DNA of 64,000 bases from positions 23,638,923 through 23,702,922 of the forward strand of contig NW_022145597.1 in the NCBI RefSeq assembly GCF_000002235.5. The letters run 5' to 3'. This DNA is from Strongylocentrotus purpuratus (Eukaryota; Echinodermata; Echinoidea; Camarodonta; Strongylocentrotidae). The notes beneath the pieces are model-generated. The model made no database searches and was not told the origin of the DNA. It saw only the letters and a list, made by a program, of their open reading frames with translations. Position numbers and translations under genes: made by a program. This document shows positions 22,199-34,200 of the stretch, piece by piece. Position 1 is the first letter of the stretch. Every line of letters begins with the position of its first letter.

Positions 22199-24851
22199 CT
22201 GTGTTCAAATTTGAAATGGAATGAAACAATTCGATAATAATAATGATAATAACATTTAACTTTTATATAGCGCTTAATAAAAATGTCTCTAAGCGCTTTA
22301 CAAATATGCTATTACATCGATTCAAGAGCACGACATACATGTAAACACACATATCAGAGCAATGTTTCGTAGTATTAAATATGAAAACATTCCTTGTTGC
22401 TGTCCTCCCATATTGTATTTTTTGCAAGGTTGAAGAACAAGTACTTTAAGAACAAAATATAGACACATTACAGGGGCGGATTCAGAAGTTTTCGAAACGG
22501 GAGGGGGGGGGGGGACAATTTCGAATTCGCACCCTACGTCGTCAGGCTGTGTTCCAACAATTGAATGTCGCTGTATATCAATGACACTGAACATTTTAAA
22601 AGACAAGTTGTATTGAACCCTTCGGCGGCTTTCCTCGCCAATCTGCACGGTTACTCGTTTGCCAATCGTGCAATTTTGCACGACAAATTGATGGAAGGAT
22701 TGCTCTGTGCAATACAGTGGCTTTGTAAAATAGACCGATACAATGTGGCACGGGGAGATTATTAGTGCGGCACATAAATATTTAATACAGAGGTGGATAT
22801 AGGTTGCCCGATATAAGAGATGAGGCGCAATTCTTTTGTTACACCACCTCAAATAATGCTTTAAATATGAATGAAAGAAATTGATTTCTGTCATTTTATT
22901 TGCATGTATTTGCTATAGACGCCGCCAGATCAATATTTTTAGAAGTAATCGTAAGACAGGGATAAATGTCCAAAATGGGAAGGGCGGCAATAGAAACCAA
23001 TTAACATCTGAACGTGAATCTTCTGATTTCTCGGTCAGAGTACTCAAGCTTAAACGGAAGCTATTTTCAACTTAAATCAAACCAAATCTCACTTGCATGT
23101 GATACGATAGAAACCAATGATCTGGAAAGGTAACGTTTGGTTGTCGAAATCCATGGCATGACTTTTTAATAATTATTGATATCTTAAGCCCCACTGCACT
23201 ACTTATAGCTACTTGCGCCCTCTATATAGCAAACAATGCCTAAGCGGTGACCATTGGCCCCGCAAGGTCCCCTTTTTCTTATGTTAAATGAGAGCTGATT
23301 TGATGAGATAACCACCTGTCAGTGACCATGCTGGGAGGTCTAATCCCTCCTGGCCAAACGGGTGCAGATAGGCTTAACGCCAATTTCCATAGAAATGCTG
23401 GATGTTGCCCCAGTTTGTTCAAGTCTGATTAAATGAATCAAAATCTCTCGTGTATGTAACGCAAACCGGAGATCTGGCAAGCAAGATTAGGCCAAAAAAG
23501 AAAGATGTTGTATTGCCCTCTGCGACTGACCCCACAATCTTGAAATCTACGGTCGGCTTTTTTAAAAAACCTTTTCTTTTCGTTACCGTTTTTATAGAGA
23601 AAACAAATATTAAAGCATTCAAAACTGAGAAATATCAGCCCAAAGAGGGAGAAAAAAAATTGAATAAAAAGAAGATTTCCGACCCATGTTTGGGCACCTA
23701 AAGGGCAATACAACATCTTTTCTTAGGCCTTATGGTTATCAAAACCCATCAAAGGAATCATACAAATTCCTGAATTTATATTATACACTATTAATTTTGC
23801 CCATAAATAAAGTTGGATTTTTTTTTAATACTCCTCTTCCTGGAACGACTGTGACAATATGATTTATTCATGAAAGGCTAAGTTCACATCTTCTCAAAAC
23901 TTTATTGATCAATCTCAAGAGGCATTGACAATAAAGCTCTGAGAAAACACTTTTCATCTATGAATAATAAATATCAGAACCGTTTCATACAAAAAGGGTA
24001 AACAAATATTCCAAATTTATGAGTGTATTTGGATTTATCAAATTTCGAGTAAGCCTTCAAATAGAGCTGAAATTTGCACGAATCTAATCAAATCAAATCA
24101 AAACCAAATCTTACTTGAAAGAAATGTAGTAGAATCCGGCGATCTGGCAAGCAAATGTATGGTTGTCAACGAGAAAGTCCCGCCCCTTGTTGACGTAGAC
24201 ATGTTCAAAGGTCACGTACTGAGGTTGCGTTGACCCTAACAGTGACGTCATACTGGCGACCGAAAACGCAGATTTCCTCCTACCTGTAAACAAAACGGTA
24301 AACGAATAAACGGAGGGGAAAAAATCATATTCTTCTTTTTATTTGTCCTCCTTTTTTAAGGGGGGGGGGGTCTAATAAAAAATAAGCAGGGATTAGAATG
24401 ATGCAAAATTGAGAACATGCATATGTACCGTTTACTATTTTTCTAGGTTATGGTTTCTTAAAAAATGTCATTTTGTTTTTTTCTGTAGATTTGTTTCTTC
24501 TTCAAAGAATAAATGATCTCACCACTCATGTACGCCTTCATTGGAAGGTGGGGGGGGGGGGGGGGGGGGGGTCGTCGACCATGATATAATAGGCCCTTCG
24601 TATGTGTATATGTTAAACTCCTAATCAATGTCACATATTTTGTTTTAATTAATAAGAATATAGCTCATGGTTATCATTTATGTATATGTATATGTATATT
24701 ATTATTATTATTATTATTATTAATATTATTACTCATTCTATTATTATTATTATTATTACTCATTCTATTATTATTATTATTATTATTACTCATTCTATTA
24801 TTATTATTACTATTACTAATTCTATTCTATTATTACTATTATTATTATTAT

Positions 24852-24890
<39 letters not shown>

Positions 24891-24938
24891 CAGTAGTAGT
24901 AGTAGTAGTAGTAGTAGTAGGTAGTAGAAGTAGTAGTT

Positions 24939-25025
<87 letters not shown>

Positions 25026-28000
25026 AAGTAGTAGTAGTAGTAGTAGTACTAGTAGTAGTACTAGTAGCAGTATTAATATTATTTTTATTTTATTTTTATT
25101 TTTTAATAAATGTTAAGAACTTACGAGAGGATGTAGGAATCCCGAGCAAATCTTCCGTCAGGATTTCGATCTCCTCCGATGTCGACATTCCGTCATCACT
25201 GATGTCGGTATACACCGTATTGCTGCTCGAATTGCACGATGATGGCGTTGATGACGATTCGTTGAATGTTGCCAAAGCTGAGGCGATCTCTTGCGCCAGC
25301 ATGCGTTTGATTGTAGATAGCGTCTGCGGAAAGGAATGATATCATTGGTATGTAATACATCTTCGACTAAAACAGATGGAATATGATGAAGAGCAGAAAA
25401 GAACTTAGGTGTGAAGCTGCATGGATGACCTGGAATAAACCATTAACTCAATGCCAATAGCTTATTCATAATTCATATTCTACACAAATTTATTTATTTC
25501 AATTATTACTAAATGAACGACCAAATTTTTTTTTACTACAGATTGGTTAACTAGAAATTTATCTTCGAAGGATTTCGGAGATATCGCGATCTAAAAATTC
25601 GCTGTCCGATCGTGTGTGCGCGCTGCATCTCAAAAGTCATAAAAACAACATAATCTAACTTCACGCACGGGGGTGAACTGCTGATTTATTTTTAAATGTG
25701 ATTTATCAAAAATAAGGTAATTTCATAATTTGCAAGGCAAGATATCATACAACCAGTTAGTACAACTTTTTACTTACAATTTTGAGGAAATTTGCTCTCA
25801 AATTGAAAATTTCCAAACCCTTTTGGTAAGTTGATAATTTTTCGGAACGGACGCAAAAGATTGCAAAATTTGCCGATCTTTTGTCAATATTTTCATAATT
25901 TCGTACCCTATTCCAAAAAAAAAATTCATCTCTGGGTAATTTTAAGTTCCTCTTTCCATTGGTGATATCAGATTTTCGAAATCTTACTTATTTTTTTGAT
26001 ATAGCGAACTTAGATCACGTGCGAACTTTAATCACACTACCATACCAGGCAGAAAATAGACGCGACAATCTGTGGAGGATTAAATTAAGTTTTTATGCAC
26101 ATAATTATTGTATTCTAATACGAGCTCTATAGCTTGAAATTTACTATTCTTCTTGGGCAAAGAGGATTCAAACTGCTTGATTCTTGGTCATCAACGCAAA
26201 GATCCGTCTTCCTTTAAATCCTCCTCCTTGATGCAGTGATAGTCAATTTCACCATGCATTAAAACTAATTTCCCGGTGAATACACAGAACGAGTAATGAG
26301 ATATGTTCAGGCATTATAGCTCGATGGTTATCATGCAGGGTGTTTCGTCTGGGAGGGCGCTCTACATTTTGCAGCCTGCTCCAAGTCAAAAACGACTTTC
26401 TAAGATGTTGCTGATCGCTGTCGATCTGCACGGCTATATTCCATTACGTAACTCAATGTCCCCCTTCGTGTCAATTCTCTCCAAGTGGAACAAAATATGT
26501 CGATTGTAGCGGACTGGTGGTCGGTCGGTTATTTTACCTGACTGCTAAGAAAGCATAAAAGCTTGTTAGTAAGCAACCAGAGGACCGACGGATTAAGGTC
26601 CTCTCCGAGGGACCTGGTAATGAGGATTAATCCGCAGCCAGGGATGCCGGTGGAGAGAGTTCTGAAGGAATTCTCAATGTTTCTTTCCAAATCTGCACAA
26701 TCAGTTCATTGCCAATGTTTCGAATACGAATGAAAATATTATAACAAACATTGCACCAACGGTGGTTCAGGCTAGGGGTTTTAATCTGCTTTCTAAAGGT
26801 ATCACTGTCTTTGTCTTGCGCTTAATAGGGACTTTTCGATTTGCGTGGGGGTGTTACGTCCTTTTAAGGCAGTGGCAGTGCCTTAAAAGGATGTCACAGT
26901 TGCAGTCCACGTTCTCGTCGTGCAAATCGAAAAGCCCCTAATGTTGAACTATTTGTGGTGTGGTGACATAAACTACTTAGCATGACTATTAAACAAGTTG
27001 CATATTCTTTTGCCGGATATTTCTCAGTTTGGTCTAACACTTTCCAGAAACTTGATAACTATCGCTCCCCGCTTCTACTTTTGGCTGATGATATAATACC
27101 GAGCTGTTCAAATGGGCTCACCTAAAGAACTCAAGATCCTTTTTTCTGTACAAACTGTAAAATACATTCATTTAATATGATTTTTCTTCAACCATCACAT
27201 CCCCTTTCATTGGCTCTGGAAGGGAAATATTTAAATCACTTTTCATAGTATAAAGGAACGCCAATAATTTACCTCATTGGATAACGAGGTACCATTCATC
27301 AAATTCTGTGTATGCAGGTCACGTGGGCTCCTACGTCTCCTCACTTCTTCTATGACGTCATCACGGCCATTCTCTTTCCTTGGGATAGTGATGTCAACTT
27401 TTGATTGTAGTTTCTGAAATTTAGGTAAAATGGCGGCAAAAATGTGAAAGGATGACCTTGAGAGTATACGTAGCTGTTGAATGCAGGTTTTACATTTTAC
27501 TCGTCAGTATTTTGGGCTAAACTTTCGAATTACATTATATATTATTTTATTTTATATTTGTTTAAACTTTTCTTTCTTCTCATGAATATTAAAATGATAT
27601 ATTATAAGTAAATAGAAGTTTGAGCAAAATATAAAGTACAATAATGAATTTGAAATCAGAAATGGGAGGCGGCAATGTGTTATTGCGTACGTAAGGTTGT
27701 TCATACTATAATTTATATTACGATAATGATCAATAGTTATAAATAAGGATTAGAGACGGAAATGATTTCGTTTTTCACTGAAATGATTTTAGAATAATAA
27801 ATTACAGCTGTGCATATGTACGCACACTTTTATTTTTAAATGATGCTTGTGTTATGAGTGACGGATGTTAACATGAAATGGGGAGAGCATTTTTCCACTT
27901 TAACTTCAGACTGCTTCCTAACTCCCAACAAATAAAAGATCATTCCAATTATTTTCTAAAAACTCTGATTTACCTGAACTTTTTCTGCCAGTTTTGAATT

Positions 28001-29729
28001 CTCCTCTGTAATTTGGAGGAGGGCTCTGCCAAGTACTTCCGGGTCAAAGGTTTCTTCCGTGTCAATAACCGTCGATGGTGCCGGGCGCAAACCTGCTAGC
28101 TCCGCCTCTCGGTTGCCAAGGTATTCGTTAAGCTTTGACATCCTTATTTCGGCGTTCGCCTCGGCGTCAAATGCTTCGGGTTTCTCCGCGTATAGGGTGC
28201 CGAAAAAGCGCTCGAAATTTCTAAGCATTCGGCGAAGTTCGGCATTTTCCTCCTCCATACTGGAAACACTTGGGGTCCTCTCTAAGATTTGCTTTAAATC
28301 TCTATTTAAGAAAAGAGAGGGAAGAGGAAAGGGCTGAAGTTTGAGAATTAAAAAAAAATACTTTTAATTCGATCAATCATGCTAAAACTACCTATGTTAA
28401 TCTTTTTTTATTCATATATTGTATGTTTTTATTTAAAGCGACACAATAACCCAAAACGTGTCTACTACGAGACTGACAGAAAAACAATTATAAGAGTTTG
28501 ATTTAGCATTAAAGTAGTAAAACGTCTAATTCTACTAGTATATTTTTTTTGCGAACTTATCGTACTGCTTCCACAATATGTCTTCATTTAATATATTCTT
28601 TACTTTACCGGATGTGATTTTCTTTGTTTTATTGTTTTGTTGTTGGATATCTAAAACGAAATCAGATTACTTTCTAAAGTCTGCCTCCTTGCCTCCGATG
28701 AGCTCTAAATTTGTTGTGACGTCACACAGTATGTTGATACAAAAGGTTTTTGCTAACCTATTTATGACGTCACATAAGATGTTGATGGTTGATGATATAT
28801 ATTCAAACGTCTTTGGTTGATACTCAAAGCCTGCGCTAATTTGTTTGTGACGTCACACGGTATGCATGTACCAGATACTCAAGCTTGCTCCCTTTGCTTT
28901 GTAATGGCCCAACTAATTATATATTGGGCTACTGACTTATCTGTAATGTGAGGCCCTTTTTTATTCTTGAATTTTAGTGGTTAAAATTTATAAAACTGAA
29001 TCAGTGTAGTTCCTTTTTTAAATGAATTACCCGCAGGCATACGGACAGAATGGGATAATGTCTTCTTTTGTTATTGATGTTCATTACACAAATAACAAAT
29101 CACAACTTCAAACAAAGACAATTGTATAGGTGCCTCTACGTATGTAAAAGAAATAATAAATCTACTCAGTGCCACAAATAAAATATTTAAAAGATAATTA
29201 TTGTTTACGACAATGACGCTTTATAGCGATACATATTTCCAGCTATGAAAACAGTCGTCCTCAAAGTTATGCGACCTTTTCAATCAAGCAGCGTTGAAGG
29301 AAAAAAAACTAAGCTATTAAAAAGAATAAATATGGTGACAGATATTATACAAATGAAATATTCTTTTTACAGTTTTAAACTTTTCAAATAATATTTAAAG
29401 CTTCAGGGCGGTTTTTCTTTCTTTGATTTTAAAACATATATCGGGTAAGTGATTCAACAGCTTTTACAATCATGTCAAAGATATTTAAACGAACGGCATA
29501 TTCTCTTTCAAAGATAAAGGTGGATAATTATATTATAGATTCTTTAATTTACTAATATATTATTAAAAAAACTGTGGCAATATACTGTTATCATAGTTAA
29601 ATACAAAATACAGATATGTAGGTGCATGCATACCGATATGAAATGAAATAACGATTTTATAAAAGACATAAAAAGTCGTGTATCGTAGTGCAACATCATC
29701 GGGAATCCGAGAGGGAACAAAGGGAACGG

Positions 29730-29784
<55 letters not shown>

Positions 29785-29861
29785 GACAAAAAGGAATTTC
29801 CAGTGTGATTGACTTGTAATTGCAAGAGATAAAGAATATAAGAAAATGCAATCATTTCTTG

Positions 29862-29892
<31 letters not shown>

Positions 29893-31159
29893 CCCTCTCT
29901 ACCCATCTCACTCCCTCTCCCACAACGGAAAATGCTACAAGATGCTACGCTCAGCTGCGCACGTAAACGAATTGCTTAAGGTATCATATTTTCTTTAATG
30001 AAATCTTCATTTTTCTATTCTTAAGCAAGCTGAGATAAATTTTCCTTCGGTGGCCTCGATAAGACGTTAAAACCCATTAGTGTTGTCATTTTATCACTTT
30101 CTTGTTAGAATTGAAGCTATTTTACCACATTAATCACACCTTTTAGTCCTACCCGATCACGTACTGCATGAGTTCCATCTAATTTAGCTCAATAAAAAAC
30201 AAAACCCTAGCTATTTATGGGTTGCCCCTGTATAGCCCTATTGCCCTTCTTTAACTGACCTCAACTAACACACTGAACTCTTTTGACTTTGCAAACGCCA
30301 AATTTGTCACGTCCTCCGTATTTCATTACAGCCGCTTAGCTATCCTCTGTCAATTTTCAATTTGTTTAACTTTCCCTTTTTTCCCTCTTTTTGCTTGAAG
30401 CATCGTTGAAATATCGTTGTAGTTGTTTAATATCAAATGTGTCTAGACGATTCCTAGTCTAGTGTTTTGTTTCGCAACATTTCAAATTGCTTTTGTCAGA
30501 AAAATTATCAAAGATCATCATTTTGAGGAAGATTGATCTATCATAAAACAATATGTGCACCAGCTCCATATTTATAGGCATAGTGTTGGTTCAGTCACGG
30601 ATGGACACTGGCATTCATTGATTAGAAAATGGTTCTCATGACTCGAAACGCGACAGATCAAAGCGATCTCACTGGGATGAGGATTTGGAGAAGATTGTGT
30701 CATCTTCTTCTCCCGTTCCAACCATCAGCTTTCTTTTTTTCCTCTGTTTTTCTTCTTTTCCTTTTCCCAAATCGACAGGTTTTACTGTTTTTGTAGTGCG
30801 AAAAGCAGCGTTCTTTCCCCTTTTCTATCTTTCTTATAATACAGAACGTCACTTTCTTCATTATATATTTATTCTTAGTTTAACCGAGGGCTGCAAGCAC
30901 ATCAAACTTCTTGTTTACTCTGTAGCGCTCCAATTATGTTCATCTCATTATGCATTTGCGTGTAGCTTATTTTCTTATTTTTCGATACAATGTCATGTAT
31001 TGCATGAGATAAAATTAAATGTAATTGTCACATTAATGCACATGGATATCTATGTTTGAATAGATGATATAATTTTTTTTAAAATCCATTATTAACTATC
31101 AATATCTCTCCTCCTCCCCCTCTCCCTTTCTCTCTCCCTCTCTTTTTCTCTCTCTCCTC

Positions 31160-31202
<43 letters not shown>

Positions 31203-34200
31203 CTGTCTCGTGATTTAATAGGAGCGCGTATCCCCCACCTGTCTACGCCAATCATATCTATATCTTTTTCTTTTGCTTACCTTTTTTAATTTAATGTCAT
31301 CAGGAATTGTCATTTCGGGCTAGACATCGATCACCTGAGATATCTGAATTCAATTTTTTTCTTCTTCATGTAAGCATTTAGAAGCAAGTAAGGGGTAGAA
31401 GTGTAGGACGGGATTAAAATCTGGGTAAGCGTATTCATCCTGTATTTTAGGCGCCGTTCTAGAAAATATTTTGGGTTGTGGGGCTTTGTAGGGCCTGGGT
31501 GGGGGGAGGGTGCTTGCCTTCATATTCTACACTTTCCTCGATTAAAATAATTTATAATTACGAATTTGGGTGGACGGCTGGGCTCCCAAAGCCTCCCCCC
31601 TGAAACTGCTACTGCTGAACTGCCATTTCACCTCACTATACTCACACATTTAAACTATGAATCTGGGAATCCAGACCGTCAATCCTGCGATCGATATCAG
31701 ATAGGGTGTGATCGAGTGAGGATGTCGTCTGCTCTGTGCTGATGTCTGCGATCTCATTTGTGACACTTGAAAGAGGCCGTGACTTCTGGGCTATCACCAT
31801 CTTGGCTTTACCAATCTAATGGTGTGAAAGAAAAAAAAATCGAGACAAAAAATAAATTCGTCGGCTCTCCGCAAGAAGGCTGTTACTGCCTCTGACAATG
31901 GCTGTCAGTACGACCTTTTTGCGAGTAGCTGCCGGATTATGATATTTCATAGCCTGTATTACATCTAATCTCAAGGGTTTTGAGTTTGTATGTCTCGGAC
32001 CTTTGACATTTTTTGAAGAAGGAAGCTTGTTTACCATTAAATCCTCACAATTTTTGCAATGATAATCATATCACTTTGCGCACTCAAGATTACAATTTTT
32101 ACACGATGAGTTTAACAGCATACCACAGTGATGAAATGTCGGATGTTGATGATAACATTCACACGCACCTGTTTCTTTTTCGAGAATATGCATCCGAAAA
32201 ATATTGTCATGATTATTTTGACAGATTTTGTATCAAAGGTACAATAATCATGATTAATTATGTTTGTTGTCCAAACACAAAACGCATACGGTTCTAACAT
32301 TTCATACGATGTAATCATGTACCCCTCCCCCTTTTTGTTGGGGGGGGGGGGGGGTGGGGTATTCGACATTTAATAGCGCAATGCCAGTGGTAGATGACGA
32401 GTTGGGTTTTGCTTCTGCCAGTGAAAGATAATACTAACAGATATTTTTCTATTGCGCACGTATTCACCCCTGACAAGAGCATGATAAACAATCAGGCAAA
32501 CGATTAAACAATTAAACAATTCAGAAACGATATTGGCATATCTGGCTTTTAGCCGGCACATTTAGGCTTAATCAGTTTGTCTGCTAATGCGACTTGACTT
32601 CGCGTGATCCGAAATAAACAAACAAATACACTTTCTATGATTAAAAATGGATTTAAAAAAGACTGTCAGTACAAGGAAAACATTTAAGAAGCATAATCAT
32701 CACATGTACTCATTTTCAATTATAGGATACTAAACTAACTACTTTGTTGTCAGTTCAATTTTCTTCCCCATTTTCCCAATGTTTAAAGGGAAAATCCATT
32801 TTGATATCAAATTGGTTTTGATAAACGCGGAAAAATGAGGGGATCAAATTGGTAAAAGTTTGAACCATATCTGATTAAAATGGGAAAGTCATTATTTTTG
32901 TTTAAAGTGGTCATCAGTGAAACACAAATTGGCAACACTGCGACGTATCTTGCGAGCTCCTCTTCAATTTGCTCTGAACAGAAAATTTCATGTACATTCA
33001 TATTCTTAGTTCTTGATGGCGAAACGATTTGTTTCATATAAGGGTTGTGTAAAGACATATTTACAATAATTATATTTAGGGTGAATGTATAATAGAAAAA
33101 TGTTCATAGAAAGATAAGGAAATCCGGGTAAGAAGGCCCGACACCATGTGCTTAAGCTAATCTTGAGTTGTGGTATGGGTATTGTATGTCGAGAGAACAT
33201 GGCTTCATTCTGGATAAATTTTGTTATCCTGGAGCAGATTGGTTGTTTGAACCATTAAAATAAAAACAACCTCACACAAACTCGCTGGAAATCATCCTCA
33301 TTTGCACATTAACTACCTTGATTTCCTTATCTATCTATGCTCATTACTTAGCCGCACAGATACATTTTCTACCAAAATCGTTCGGCACATGTCATTTATT
33401 TGTAATCTTGAACATTCAGTGTAAGTTTTGTTGGATTCTCTGAGAATTTATTTTCTATCTTTATCGGAACTCAAGCTTATCAACACAGGTCCCTATGTGC
33501 AAATGGGAGTTGTGTTTTTTTTTTTATCGAAGATGATGACCAGTAAATTGTTATGCTTTTTTTTCTTCACTGGTTCACACAACCAATCCGTCTACTGCAT
33601 GATAAACAACCCGGTGGCTTAAGCTCACGCACGCCAGCTATATATCGCACTCCTGACGACGGATTAGTCAACCTGTTCGAAACGTCGAGCCTCTCCTATA
33701 CCGTCCATCCTCTCTAACCGACGCTTTTACATGTATACATGTATCTACATTACCATGCAAGCCGATACTTATAATCAGCATCTTATCCATAATAAATCAT
33801 AGAAATTTCCCTCTAAAATACGATTCCCATACAGTGCTTTTCTCCTCTCCATGCATTCTCCACCAGGCGCGGATCCAGGATTTCTTAGGGGGGGGGGGGG
33901 CCCAAATTTGAAATTATGCGAGCCAAATATTGGTACATAATGGTGACCAGCAGTGATGTAATTAGGGGGGTGGGTGCAGGGAGGGGCGTGTTTTCACCCA
34001 CCCTCCTCCGTGAAGTGCGGAAGCTTTGACATTTCAATAAATTATTAGAGAAAGAAGACGATTCGTTTTACCGTTCCCAAAAATAATCCTCGTCTGAATT
34101 ATGTTCCCTCCCCCCCCCCCCTCGCGCGGAAGCTTTAACGTTTCATTCAATCATTAGAGAAAGAAGACAATTCGTTGTGTCGTGTTATCGACTCCTAATC

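Larger units (their letters stand above)
28302..31645. other. Gene 2 intron 2, mostly unique AT-rich sequence
   Basis: Holds the CRE cluster (28.7-28.9 kb), an (AT)n run at 29732-29781, and CT tracts at 29864-29925 and 31105-31206. I see no coding exon in the rest; the ORF at 30685-31059 has no homology or splice support. Confidence 0.6.

Noticed and set aside
22322-22894. 190-codon minus-strand ORF in the last intron of gene 2
   Set aside because: No recognisable domain; it crosses a G run and a transposon-end fragment and overlaps repeat-like text. Probably chance.
24680-25339. 219-codon ORF rich in Ile and Val
   Set aside because: Translation of the ATT/AGT triplet repeat; it runs antisense across exon 5 of gene 2.
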